Source: Limnohabitans sp. | Lineage (GTDB): Bacteria; Planctomycetota; Phycisphaerae; Phycisphaerales; SM1A02 | NCBI GenBank assembly: GCA_030054275.1 | Contig: JASGCF010000144.1 | Location: 1-8,057 of the forward strand | Direction of reading: 5' to 3' | DNA: 8,057 nt | Part shown: positions 1 through 7,159 of the stretch, piece by piece | Numbering within the stretch: the first letter of the stretch is position 1 | Layout of the letters: each line of letters opens with the position of its first letter | Notes under the pieces: generated by a model | The model's database searches: none | Seen by the model: only the letters and a program-made list of their open reading frames with translations | What the model was told of the DNA's origin: nothing | Translations under genes and position numbers: made by a program

Positions 1-1070
1 GCACCAAGAAACTCACGCTCTTCACGCGTCAGTTGTCGACGCTGCAGGATGCAGGCCTGCCGCTTCTTCGTTCGATTCAGATCTTGGAAAGCCAGCAGAA
101 GCCAGGTGCACTCAAGAATGTGCTGCAAGGCGTTGCAGACGAAGTGCAATCGGGTACGAGTTTGTCGGAGGCGATGGCGAAGTTCCCACGGTGCTTCGAT
201 CGTCTTTACACGAAGATGGTTGCGGCAGGTGAGGTCGGCGGTGTGCTTGATGTGATTCTGCAGCGCCTCGCAGAGTTCATGGAGAAGGGCCAGCGCCTCA
301 AGCGCCGCATCATCGGCGCGTTGATTTATCCGGCTGTCGTGATCTTTATCGCGGTGCTCATCGTGACGGGCATCATGTACTTCGTGATCCCGAAGTTCCA
401 AGAGATCTTCGAAGACTTCGATGTTGAACTCCCGAAGCTCACCGTCTTCATGATCGATGCATCGAAGTGGGTTGCAGGAACATCGACCAAAGATCAGGCT
501 GTACCCGGCGTTGTGTGGATTCTTATCTCGCCGATTTTGATCTTCTTGTTCTTCAAACTGGTTCGAAAAACGGGGCCGGGCCGCGCGATCACAGACATCG
601 TGGTGTTGAAGATCCCAGTGCTTGGAACCATGCTTCGGAAGACGGCCATCGCCCGCTTTACACGAACGCTTGGCACGCTGATTAGCGCAGGTGTGCCGAT
701 TCTCGAAGCAATCCTCATCACCCGCGACACATCGGGCAATTATGTCTTCGAGAAGGCACTGACCAAGGTGCACGACTCGATTCGTGAAGGCGAAACCTTT
801 GCCAAACCTCTGAAGGAGGCGAAGGTGTGCGACATGATCGTCGTGAACATGATCGATGTCGGTGAGGAAACCGGCGATCTCGATGTCATGCTGATGAAGA
901 TCGCAGACAACTACGACGAAGAGGTCGATGTCGCGGTGGCCAGCCTCTTGTCGCTGCTTGAGCCTTTCATGGTCGTCGTCCTCGGCGGCATCGTGCTTCT
1001 CATCGTGTTGGCACTGTTCCTTCCGCTCGTCTCGATGATCGAGTCGGTGTCGAATACCTCGAAGAAGTGA
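1..1070 (+). CDS. gspF: Type II secretion / type IV pilus inner-membrane platform protein, GspF/PilC family (5' end missing)
   Basis: This is the polytopic inner-membrane platform protein of type II secretion and type IV pilus machines. In known systems it contacts the assembly ATPase and helps insert (pseudo)pilins into the fibre. The open frame already runs at base 3, so the gene starts before the window. The first visible residues, TKKLTLFTRQLSTLQDAGLP, match the start of the first T2SSF domain, so roughly 50-70 residues are probably missing. In the 355-residue fragment the two family repeats sit near residues 5-128 and 208-330. Each carries the typical small-Gly-Glu-x-x-Gly turn (MVAAGEVGG near 72-80, IDVGEETGDL near 284-293). 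Hydrophobic segments lie near 103-128, 168-185 and 312-342, which is the usual three-helix plan. The downstream genes are pseudopilins in gsp order, which favours GspF over PilC, although sequence alone does not separate them. No frameshift is visible. Confidence 0.93.
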   Translation, partial: TKKLTLFTRQLSTLQDAGLPLLRSIQILESQQKPGALKNVLQGVADEVQSGTSLSEAMAKFPRCFDRLYTKMVAAGEVGGVLDVILQRLAEFMEKGQRLKRRIIGALIYPAVVIFIAVLIVTGIMYFVIPKFQEIFEDFDVELPKLTVFMIDASKWVAGTSTKDQAVPGVVWILISPILIFLFFKLVRKTGPGRAITDIVVLKIPVLGTMLRKTAIARFTRTLGTLISAGVPILEAILITRDTSGNYVFEKALTKVHDSIREGETFAKPLKEAKVCDMIVVNMIDVGEETGDLDVMLMKIADNYDEEVDVAVASLLSLLEPFMVVVLGGIVLLIVLALFLPLVSMIESVSNTSKK

Positions 1071-1138
1071 TTGGTGTGGTTCGCGTTTCCGCGGGCGGAA
1101 TTTCGGAAGTGCGGCGCGCTTCCAGAACAGAGAGTGAC
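1071..1138 (+). other. Gap between gspF and the first pseudopilin gene, with two inverted repeats
   Basis: This gap of 68 bases is the widest in the window. It holds two potential hairpins. The first pairs TTCCGC (1087-1092) with GCGGAA (1095-1100), with a loop so tight that five pairs around a four-base loop are more realistic. The second spans 1105-1123: GGAAGTGC pairs with GCGCTTCC around a three-base loop, with one G-T wobble. CGGAA occurs at both 1096-1100 and 1104-1108, so TTCCG at 1087-1091 could pair with either copy. No T-run follows, so this is not a standard intrinsic terminator. I see no convincing -35/-10 pair. The stretch could instead be coding if the next gene starts at the GTG at 1067. 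Confidence 0.4.
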
Positions 1139-2269
1139 ATGTCTGTGACACACAGCACACTTCCCAACGCAACTTCGCGGCTTCGGCAGCGCGGGCGCAA
1201 CGCGTTTACGCTGACCGAGTTGCTCACCACGGTGGCCATCATTGTGGTGCTCATCGGAACGCTCTTTGTCGGAATTAGTGCTGCGACGCGCCGTGCGCAG
1301 CGCGCCAAGACACAGTTCCTGATGAACTCGGTTGCTGCTGGTCTCGGCCAGTTCCAGACCGATTTTGGCTTCCTTCCGCCAGTACTCATGAAGCGCAGCA
1401 CTGTGTCGAATGGCAACGCGGGACTTGCGCGTGATGTGACGACACTCACGCAAGTGGCTGGTGGAACGCCGTTCATCAAGCAGCAGAATTGGTACTCGTA
1501 CACGACGCTTGCGGATTTCTTGCTTGGTGCTGGCGGCCGCGACCAAGATGGCTACGGCGCCGTGTGGACATGGCAGGGCTCAGGTGCTGCTGCGACCGTG
1601 AATGTGGAAGGAGCCGGCAGCGCGCCCGGTCGCAAGGAGAATCCGCGCGGCGGGATTCGCAATCCTGGTTCGGACGGCTGCTGGGGCGCGATCGATGCGC
1701 CGCGTTCGTCGATGGCTGCGTTTCCAGGTTTCTTCGGTGCGCGCAATCCAAATCGCGACGCAGTGACTCCCGCAAACAACGCGGCGTGGAATGAACTGTC
1801 GATCGAGGGTCGCGTGTATGGCCCGTACATCGATTCGATCGACGAGCGATTGATTGGTGGAATCTCGGGTATCGACGCTGCGGGCAATTACGGCATCGTG
1901 ACATCGACAGAAGTCGATGCAGCCACCTTCGATCGCTTGCCAAAGTGCATTCTTGACTACTGGGGAAGTCCGATCGCGTACTACCGAACTCCGTACTCGG
2001 GAACCGACCTTCGCAGCGATGTGCCGAGCGGCGTTCAAGACGGCCTCTTGAATCTTGGTGATGTGTTCTGCTTGCGTCCATGGGATGTGAGCACCAAAGA
2101 AACGGCCACGGGTGCGGCGGACGCGAATGGCGACGCGAGCAGCAGTTCGTCGTTGAAGGGCGCCTCATTTGCGCTGCTTTCCGCGGGTCAAGATCGTGCG
2201 GTCGACCGATCGGTGCGCCGCGATCTTGCTGAATTCAACAAGGACAACATTGTGGAGGTGGGCAAGTGA
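1139..2269 (+). CDS. gspG: Prepilin-like protein, GspG family (G-type copy 1)
   Basis: A 376-residue pseudopilin precursor with a 22-residue basic leader ending RQRGRNA. Mature residues begin FTLTE, with Glu at +5 (E27), and a hydrophobic helix runs to about residue 47. GspG is the major pseudopilin that builds the periplasmic pseudopilus shaft. Family support comes from TQFLMNSVAAGLGQFQTDFG after the helix, a D-x-W-x-x-P-I segment (DYWGSPIAYY, 273-282) and a C-terminal ALLSAGQD...KDNI segment (345-371) like the GspG end. The protein is more than twice the usual length of about 145 residues. The extra material is a Gly/Ala/Asn-rich middle (about 130-260) and an acidic turn plus five serines (DANGD, 328-332, then Ser 334-338). 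ATG 1139 is chosen because it gives a normal leader. Its ribosome binding site is weak, and a GTG at 1067 overlapping the gspF stop would add 24 residues. The -1 residue is Ala, which is less common than Gly. Confidence 0.82.
   Translation: MSVTHSTLPNATSRLRQRGRNAFTLTELLTTVAIIVVLIGTLFVGISAATRRAQRAKTQFLMNSVAAGLGQFQTDFGFLPPVLMKRSTVSNGNAGLARDVTTLTQVAGGTPFIKQQNWYSYTTLADFLLGAGGRDQDGYGAVWTWQGSGAAATVNVEGAGSAPGRKENPRGGIRNPGSDGCWGAIDAPRSSMAAFPGFFGARNPNRDAVTPANNAAWNELSIEGRVYGPYIDSIDERLIGGISGIDAAGNYGIVTSTEVDAATFDRLPKCILDYWGSPIAYYRTPYSGTDLRSDVPSGVQDGLLNLGDVFCLRPWDVSTKETATGAADANGDASSSSSLKGASFALLSAGQDRAVDRSVRRDLAEFNKDNIVEVGK
2254..2258 (+). promoter_or_regulatory. Ribosome binding site of G-type copy 2
   Basis: GGAGG lies seven bases before a GTG start at 2266, inside the 3' end of the preceding gene. 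The strong site supports this GTG, whose GTGA overlaps the upstream stop and suggests translational coupling. Confidence 0.75.
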
Positions 2270-3081
2270 ACTCACACCGACCAAACAGCCGAGCATTCAC
2301 GCTGATTGAGATGCTGGTTGTGATCGGCATCATCGTGCTGCTCGCAAGCCTTGTGCTTGCTGTGAGCGGCGGCGTGATTCGCGCGAGCGAAGAGCGTTCG
2401 ACCCGCAACACCATCGAAGTGTTGAATGCAGCGCTTGAAGAGTACGAGCGCAGCGTGGAGCGACGGGTGACTTACGCAACCACTGCGACCAACGGTTCAC
2501 CCGCGGATCCAGCACAGACAGGCATCATTCGCTACGACATTCTTTCCGCCGCAGCAACACCGCCCGCGGGTTCGGGTGTTGCGGCATGGACAGCGCTTGA
2601 TCGTCCGTACGGATCTCTGCTTGGCGCAGGACTTCCCGCCTATTCGACCAAGCCGTTTCAACGCACGGCCAATTTGATCTGGATCTTGTCGCAGTCGACC
2701 TCGTCTGCATCCATCATGCAGAAGTTGCCAGAGTCGCGTTTCAAAGCCGTCAAGACTTCGAACGGCCAAGGTGTCACAGCGGTGCGTCATGTGGTCGATG
2801 CATGGGACAACCCGATCATTGCAATCTTTCCAGGGCGCGATGCCAACTCTGTCGGTGTGACAGATCCCGCAGCAAACATCGATGAAGACGGCACGATCAA
2901 GTGCGACAGTGAGATTGGTCTTGCAACCAACAACACCGCGGCTGGCCTTGGTGTGATCTGCCGCAATCGCAAGGTGCTGTTTGCCTCTGCAGGCGTCGAT
3001 GGCCGCTTCACCGTGCAAGTGGGCTCTGCGTACAAGGCAAGCCCCGACAACATTTACAGCTACGACCCAATCTTCCCTTGA
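2266..3081 (+). CDS. Prepilin-like protein, second GspG-type pseudopilin
   Basis: A 271-residue pseudopilin precursor with a short leader, MNSHRPNSRA, cut before FTLIEMLVVIGI. Glu is at +5 (E15) and the hydrophobic helix runs to about residue 33. It shares GspG-like marks with the gene before it. These are a helix segment NTIEVLNAALEEYE, a D-x-W-x-x-P-I motif (DAWDNPI, 178-184) and a C-terminal SAGVD...PDNI segment (241-263). The distance from SAG to DNI is almost the same in the two proteins. It is therefore read as a second G-type shaft subunit or a G-derived minor pseudopilin, and which copy is the main one cannot be told here. Residues 204-216 (N-I-D-E-D-G-T-I then C-D-S-E) resemble an EF-hand calcium loop with its last acidic residue one place late. 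The middle (about 75-160) is not recognised. The GTG start overlaps the upstream stop by four bases. A new gene follows 15 bases downstream. Confidence 0.82.
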   Translation: MNSHRPNSRAFTLIEMLVVIGIIVLLASLVLAVSGGVIRASEERSTRNTIEVLNAALEEYERSVERRVTYATTATNGSPADPAQTGIIRYDILSAAATPPAGSGVAAWTALDRPYGSLLGAGLPAYSTKPFQRTANLIWILSQSTSSASIMQKLPESRFKAVKTSNGQGVTAVRHVVDAWDNPIIAIFPGRDANSVGVTDPAANIDEDGTIKCDSEIGLATNNTAAGLGVICRNRKVLFASAGVDGRFTVQVGSAYKASPDNIYSYDPIFP

Positions 3082-3083
3082 CG

Positions 3084-3089
3084 AAGGAG
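3084..3089 (+). promoter_or_regulatory. Ribosome binding site of the GspH-like gene
   Basis: AAGGAG lies seven bases before the ATG at 3097, in the 15-base gap after the previous stop. It fixes this start. Confidence 0.75.
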
Positions 3090-3096
3090 CGAGAGC

Positions 3097-4011
3097 ATGA
3101 CCGCTGACCTTCAACGATTTCTTCCATCCACATCCTCGCGCGCGCGACGCGGTTTCACCATCATCGAGTTGTTGGTTGTGATTGGTGTCATCGGCGTTCT
3201 TGCAGCGCTCACGACCATTGGTGCGCGGCGCTTGACCGCTGGTTCGCGCCTCGCTGCAGGTACGAACGCTGTCACGAACGCGCTTGGTATCGCGCGTGCT
3301 GCAGCCATTCGTGACTCGCTTCCGACCGGCGTTGTGTTCCGTCCTGTGTGGGACCCAGCGAAGCCTTCGATTCCGCAACGCGTTGAAATGGCCTTCGTCC
3401 GTTCGACAGGTGAGCGCTTGGTGTTCAACGCAACGGCTCCAATCCCTGGATCTGCAGAGCGTTGGTTGCCCGTTGAAACCCTTGCATCGATCGAATTGCC
3501 AGACGGCATCAAAGTCGCGGGGCCGATGTACGACCCCCCAGGCACCTTCGGGTCGACACCCGCAGAACAGGTGTACGCCACACAGATTGAACTTCCCAAG
3601 ATGGTCAATTGCTCGGAAGCCGTCGACTACGCGCGATGTGTCGCAGTGATGTTCGGCGCGGATGGGCAATTCCTCACGCGTCCTCCGCGTGGCGGCCTCG
3701 GCGACATGAAGTGCTTTGTTGATTGGGATCGTGACCGTGCACAAGAAGAAGACACCGGAAACTGCGCCACAGGCGGCAATTTCGAGATCTTCTGGTTGCA
3801 AGACGATGTGCGCGATGAGCCGAACTTGATGTTCGTTCCCTATCTCTGCGTGTACGACGACAAGGCAGCGCGCGAACTCAGCGGTGGCGGTTGGAACAAC
3901 AGTACAACCATGTTCAACGATCTGACTGGCCCGAACGGCTACATCGCGCAGTACGGAGATCGCATTTCCTTCAACCGCTTCAGTGGGCTTCCGGAAAGGA
4001 AGGTGCGCTGA
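3097..4011 (+). CDS. gspH: Minor prepilin-like protein, GspH/FimT family
   Basis: A 304-residue precursor with a 19-residue Arg-rich leader (ending RARRG) cut before FTIIELLVVIGVIG. Glu is at +5 (E24), and a hydrophobic helix runs to about residue 43. After the helix come TNALGIARAAAIRDSLPTGV and a Val/Phe/Arg strand. This is the 'small helix with AR-x-x-A, then beta strand' pattern of GspH/FimT proteins. In known type II systems GspH is a minor pseudopilin in or near the fibre tip. At about 300 residues it is well above the usual 150-190. It has five cysteines (172, 181, 206, 223, 251), which could form disulfides outside the cytoplasm; this is inference. An acidic D-W-D-R-D stretch (209-213) is followed by E-E-D. 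The C-terminus ends in a Phe/Arg-rich strand and a basic tail (PERKVR). The stop shares one base with the next start. Assignment to GspH rather than a generic prepilin rests on the motif and on gene order. Confidence 0.8.
   Translation: MTADLQRFLPSTSSRARRGFTIIELLVVIGVIGVLAALTTIGARRLTAGSRLAAGTNAVTNALGIARAAAIRDSLPTGVVFRPVWDPAKPSIPQRVEMAFVRSTGERLVFNATAPIPGSAERWLPVETLASIELPDGIKVAGPMYDPPGTFGSTPAEQVYATQIELPKMVNCSEAVDYARCVAVMFGADGQFLTRPPRGGLGDMKCFVDWDRDRAQEEDTGNCATGGNFEIFWLQDDVRDEPNLMFVPYLCVYDDKAARELSGGGWNNSTTMFNDLTGPNGYIAQYGDRISFNRFSGLPERKVR
3998..4003 (+). promoter_or_regulatory. Ribosome binding site of the GspI-like gene
   Basis: GGAAGG, within a longer AAGGAAGG, lies seven bases before the ATG at 4011. 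It supports this start over the in-frame ATG at 3891, which would overlap the upstream gene by about 120 bases and bury the leader. Confidence 0.75.
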
Positions 4012-5366
4012 TGCATCATTGCGCAACAAACATCGGTGCTGCTTCGCGTCGCGGCTTCTCGCTGGTCGAGATGTTGCTTGCTGTCTTCATTCTTGGCATC
4101 GGTGTCATCTCGATCGCCGCGCTGTTCCCAGCGGGCATCGTGTTGCAGCGACAAGCGACCGACGATGTGGTTGGCCCGATTGTCGCGAAGAACGCATTCG
4201 CAACCATTCGATCGAAACTCTCGCAAGGCGACTTCGGTAGTTTCCAAGATTTCGAGATGGGGCCGCAGTTCTTGAATCCCGGGAACGCAGGAACCATTGC
4301 GCCAGTGGGCGGCAATGCAATTCCGCAGATTCCTGGTGACTGGGGCTGGATGCGGCCAGGTTTCTTGTTCGGCACCAACACACTCGCGCAGAATCCGAAT
4401 TCGATCTTCGCCATCACCGGCACCATCGATGTCTTCAGTGCTGCGTACACACGGCAGAATCACCCGACGGCGTTTGATACCTTTGCGCCGGGTGCAAAGG
4501 CCACCGAGATTGAGGAAGGCGTGTTCAACGCTGCCGGAAATCTGGTGTTGTTCGGAGTTCCGTACAACCCGCGCAAGTATCCGCTGTTCACCATCGCCCC
4601 AGCGGCCCGTCCGCTGGATTTGCTCAGTCAGCGATTGCTTGAGCCATCGGTGACTTTCACGCAAGCAGAGCGGTCGTGGCCGCAACCAACGCTGAACACG
4701 CTGGCTGCCGACGCAACCACAGCGGCTGCGTCATCGATCACGCCAACCTACTTCTGGGATTGCATGTTCCGCCGCAACGGTGGCAGCGTGCAAGTTGCTG
4801 TGTTTGTCTATCGCGTCACGCAACCTGGTGGGCAGGCCGGTGCCGGAAGTCGTCAGTACTGGGTGCAACCGAATGTCGCTGCGACATTGGGTGGGCCTGC
4901 TGGCGGCGCGTTCAGTGGCGCGTTCCAAGCTGCTGTCGGAACGCCACCAATTCCGGCATTCTTCCGCGCGCCGAATTTCGGGAACGGTTCACTCGCAACA
5001 TCGTGGCCGGCACGCACGGGTACGAACCCGCAAGACGAGTTGCCAGGCACGGCGGCAAACGCGGCGAATTCGTTCGGCGGGCCCGAGCAGATTTGGGACG
5101 ACTGGCAAGCACCAAGCGCATGGTTGATCGACAACCATGGCACCGTGCATAAGGTGCAGAACGGACGGCTTGCTGTGACGCAAGGTCCTGTGAAGTTGCA
5201 GCGTCGAGTGCCGATCGTGCCGCCATCACCAGTCAACGGAGTATTGCCGACCTCCGCGCAGCAGAATGACGCGAATGCATTTATCAGCGGAGTGTGGTTT
5301 GTGCCGCGACGCGATCGCAATGGCAATGTGATCACCCCAGTCTTTGCAGCGGTGGAGGAACTCTGA
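4011..5366 (+). CDS. gspI: Minor prepilin-like protein, GspI/PilV family
   Basis: A 451-residue precursor. The leader MHHCATNIGAASRRG is cut before FSLVEMLLAVFILGIGVISI, with Glu at +5 (E20). FSLVE-x-L-x-A-x-x-IL-x-IG is the characteristic start of GspI/PilV minor pseudopilins, which in known systems nucleate the fibre with GspJ and GspK. The helix leads into AALFPAGIVLQRQ. The rest is far longer than a classical GspI (about 120 residues) and has no domain I can name. Visible segments include an aromatic stretch, YFWDCMFRRNGGSVQVAVFV (247-266), which looks like a beta-strand core. A WDDWQAPSAWLIDNHGTVHK segment (362-381) and a D-R-N-G-N turn (435-439) lie near the end. From memory, similar segments occur in long planctomycete prepilins. 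The region 290-360 is Ala/Gly/Pro/Asn-rich and may be flexible. Its start and stop each share one base with the neighbouring genes, which implies coupled translation. Confidence 0.8.
   Translation: MHHCATNIGAASRRGFSLVEMLLAVFILGIGVISIAALFPAGIVLQRQATDDVVGPIVAKNAFATIRSKLSQGDFGSFQDFEMGPQFLNPGNAGTIAPVGGNAIPQIPGDWGWMRPGFLFGTNTLAQNPNSIFAITGTIDVFSAAYTRQNHPTAFDTFAPGAKATEIEEGVFNAAGNLVLFGVPYNPRKYPLFTIAPAARPLDLLSQRLLEPSVTFTQAERSWPQPTLNTLAADATTAAASSITPTYFWDCMFRRNGGSVQVAVFVYRVTQPGGQAGAGSRQYWVQPNVAATLGGPAGGAFSGAFQAAVGTPPIPAFFRAPNFGNGSLATSWPARTGTNPQDELPGTAANAANSFGGPEQIWDDWQAPSAWLIDNHGTVHKVQNGRLAVTQGPVKLQRRVPIVPPSPVNGVLPTSAQQNDANAFISGVWFVPRRDRNGNVITPVFAAVEEL
5354..5358 (+). promoter_or_regulatory. Ribosome binding site of the GspJ-like gene
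   Basis: GGAGG, within GGTGGAGGAA, lies seven bases before the ATG at 5366. It supports this start over the in-frame GTG/ATG-type start near 5294, inside the previous gene. Confidence 0.75.
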
Positions 5367-7102
5367 TGTCAACGAGCACACTCCATCGTCCGATTCGCGC
5401 GTTGGCACATCGCGCAGCGTTCACGCTGACTGAACTCTTGGTTGCTGTCGGCGTGCTTGTGGTTGTGATCGTGGCTGCCGCGAAGATTTTCTCTGCGTCA
5501 AGCAAAGTGGCGGGTGTTACTGCAGCCTCTGCGGATCTCTTGCAAACCGCAGCTGCCATTGAAGCGCAGGTGCGTGCCGACATCGCCAATCTGCCACCGA
5601 ACGCGTTCATGGTGATCCAGCAGGTCGAAGTGAATCCGGCCGGTACATCGCAGAGCATTGATCCAGCGCTTGGTCGCGCTGAGATTCGCGCGGATCAGTT
5701 GGCGTTCTTCACGCGCGGATATCGCACGACAACGCAGTACACGGGGTCGCAAGAATCTTCCGTTTCATTCGATACTGCCACAACATGGACTGCAGAATCG
5801 GCCATCGCACGCGTCTATTACGGACACGGCGTGCTGGCGTCTACAGTCCCAGTTGGCTTTGATCCCACGGTCTATGGAGCGCCGTTTGCAGGCGAGCCGA
5901 ACTATGAAGGCGCGCCGATTGTGCCTTGGCAAGGTGGTCGGGTGGAAACGCGTCAGTGGGGCGCATCTGGTGCAGGTGGGTTGAGTACCGCACGCCTTCC
6001 CGTCACCAAGGCAAGCAATTGGCCGCTGGCGCGCCACGCAACACTCATGGCAACGGACGGTGCTGCTTCTGGCGTCTTTGCGAGCACCACAACCAACGCA
6101 ACCAACCGCCTCTTCGCGGATCGCGCGGTCGCACTTGGGCCGCTTGGTGCCGGCCCGCTTCCAGCGAATGTGCCAGACCCGCTTTGGACCAGTAGCCGCG
6201 TCGATGTGGTGAAGTGGCAGCCAGATGATCTCTTCTCGCAAACGGCCTATCAGTACAACGCGACGCTGACGGGTGCGTCGTCTCTCCCATTCATTTCATC
6301 ATCGACAGCACCGTGGGGCGGTCCATCGATTCGCTTGCGCATGCTGCAAACGGTGTCACCGTGGGCTGTCCCAGCAACGCGATCGACACCAGCCAACGGC
6401 GCAACGGCGCTCTTCGTTGGATATCCACGCGTCGAGAAGGCTTCGCTTGGTCCAGCGCGTGCAGAGCAGATGCTCACAGCACCGGTGCTCGCACCGAACT
6501 GCTCGAGTTTCAAAGTCGAGTGGACTTGGCCTGACGGCGTTGGTCGCGATACAACCCAAGGCTACGACGCAGACCAAGACGGCACGCTTGAACCAAACGA
6601 AACCTTCGTCGGCGTGATTGCGCCACGGAGCGGCGTGACAAGTTGGTTTGGCCTTGATGACGCAGCGGCAGGCGCAGCCAACTCCGCGGTTCGTCCGATG
6701 TTGAACGGCGTGTTGTTCCCGACGGTTGCTGTTCCGTTGAGTGCCCCAGTGGAGGCTGCCATCGATGCGCGCGGCGCAGTTGGACAACCCCTTGTCTTCC
6801 TCGACAACAACTTGCGACCAGTTTCCGCGGTCGAAGGTCCGCTGAACCCTGGCGGCGACGCAACTGTGCAGAACAAACCGATCTGGAAGACCAGCGGTCT
6901 GCAGGGTGGAAAGCGCGTCTATCAGGCTGTCTTCGGTTTGAACCAATCCGACAGCACAATCTTCAACCCTGGCGCGCCAGCACGCGGGCCGTACACGCCG
7001 CTGCCAAGTGCGATTCGTATCACGGTTCGTTTGCACGATCCACTTGGTCGCATCGAAGGCGGCCGCGATTTCCAATTCATCGTCGATCTTCCGAAGCGCT
7101 GA
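5366..7102 (+). CDS. gspJ: Minor prepilin-like protein, GspJ/PilW family, enlarged
   Basis: A 578-residue precursor with an 18-residue leader ending AHRAA, cut before FTLTELLVAVGVLVVVIVAA. Glu is at +5 (E23). The helix is followed by SADLLQTAAAIEAQVRADIA and RADQLAFFTRG (108-118), the GspJ-like 'long helix, then D-x-L-x-F-F strand'. The C-terminus (LPSAIRITVRLHD and on, 546-578) matches the usual GspJ ending, in which a proline-led strand precedes the last sheet. GspJ is a minor tip pseudopilin that binds GspI and GspK in known systems. The classical protein is about 200 residues. Here some 350 residues are inserted between the two halves, rich in Ala, Thr, Pro and Gly, and I cannot assign them. 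Within the insert, residues 401-412 (DADQDGTLEPNE) fit an EF-hand calcium loop exactly. Alanine at -1 differs from the Gly of the two preceding genes. The family call is made from the ends and gene order, and the insert's role is unknown. Confidence 0.8.
   Translation: MSTSTLHRPIRALAHRAAFTLTELLVAVGVLVVVIVAAAKIFSASSKVAGVTAASADLLQTAAAIEAQVRADIANLPPNAFMVIQQVEVNPAGTSQSIDPALGRAEIRADQLAFFTRGYRTTTQYTGSQESSVSFDTATTWTAESAIARVYYGHGVLASTVPVGFDPTVYGAPFAGEPNYEGAPIVPWQGGRVETRQWGASGAGGLSTARLPVTKASNWPLARHATLMATDGAASGVFASTTTNATNRLFADRAVALGPLGAGPLPANVPDPLWTSSRVDVVKWQPDDLFSQTAYQYNATLTGASSLPFISSSTAPWGGPSIRLRMLQTVSPWAVPATRSTPANGATALFVGYPRVEKASLGPARAEQMLTAPVLAPNCSSFKVEWTWPDGVGRDTTQGYDADQDGTLEPNETFVGVIAPRSGVTSWFGLDDAAAGAANSAVRPMLNGVLFPTVAVPLSAPVEAAIDARGAVGQPLVFLDNNLRPVSAVEGPLNPGGDATVQNKPIWKTSGLQGGKRVYQAVFGLNQSDSTIFNPGAPARGPYTPLPSAIRITVRLHDPLGRIEGGRDFQFIVDLPKR
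6566..6601 (+). other. EF-hand-type calcium loop coding segment in the GspJ-like gene
   Basis: The 12 residues DADQDGTLEPNE carry Asp at loop positions 1, 3 and 5, Gly at 6, Leu at 8 and Glu at 12. This is the full EF-hand loop consensus. Flanking helices are not obvious, so it is more like the isolated calcium loops of dockerins or thrombospondin-type repeats. Metal binding is inferred from the motif only. Confidence 0.55.
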
Positions 7103-7159
7103 ACGCTGCGGTTTTGATATCTCCAAGCTCTGACCGTACCGACAGTGAGGAGCAGTTCT
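7103..7159 (+). other. Short gap between the J-like and K-like genes
   Basis: This gap of 57 bases has no stem-loop, T-run or convincing promoter. It ends in the ribosome binding site of the next gene, so the transcript probably continues. Confidence 0.5.
7146..7152 (+). promoter_or_regulatory. Ribosome binding site of the GspK-like gene
   Basis: TGAGGAG lies seven bases before the ATG at 7160. It decides this start over an in-frame GTG at 7145, which overlaps the site itself. Confidence 0.7.

Noticed and set aside
1105..1123. Hairpin after gspF as an intrinsic terminator
   Set aside because: No run of T follows the stem, and the next gene belongs to the same functional set.
1067..1138. GTG at 1067 as the start of the first pseudopilin
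   Set aside because: It would give a 46-residue leader and has no clear ribosome binding site. The overlap with the gspF stop is attractive, so it is kept as an alternative, but ATG 1139 gives a normal class III leader.
3136..3147. TCGCGCGCGCGA, a 12-base alternating CG palindrome
   Set aside because: It encodes part of the Arg-rich prepilin leader with ordinary codons for this sequence. No second copy or other signal suggests a site or slippage.
3891..4010. Upstream ATG at 3891 for the GspI-like gene
   Set aside because: It would overlap the H-like gene by about 120 bases and put the prepilin leader more than 50 residues in. The ATG at 4011 has a good ribosome binding site.
2497..4029. A 510-codon open frame on the - strand across the second G-type and H-like genes
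   Set aside because: It lies wholly opposite genes with clear prepilin leaders and strong ribosome binding sites. Its protein is Cys/Arg/His-rich with no recognisable domain. Such frames arise from the scarcity of TTA, CTA and TCA codons on the sense strand.
5294..5365. Upstream start near 5294 for the GspJ-like gene
   Set aside because: It lies inside the I-like gene and would add 24 residues before a normal leader. GGAGG is placed for the ATG at 5366.
7115..7120. TGATAT as a -10 box before the K-like gene
   Set aside because: No matching -35 element lies at the right distance, and the gap is short enough for readthrough from the operon.
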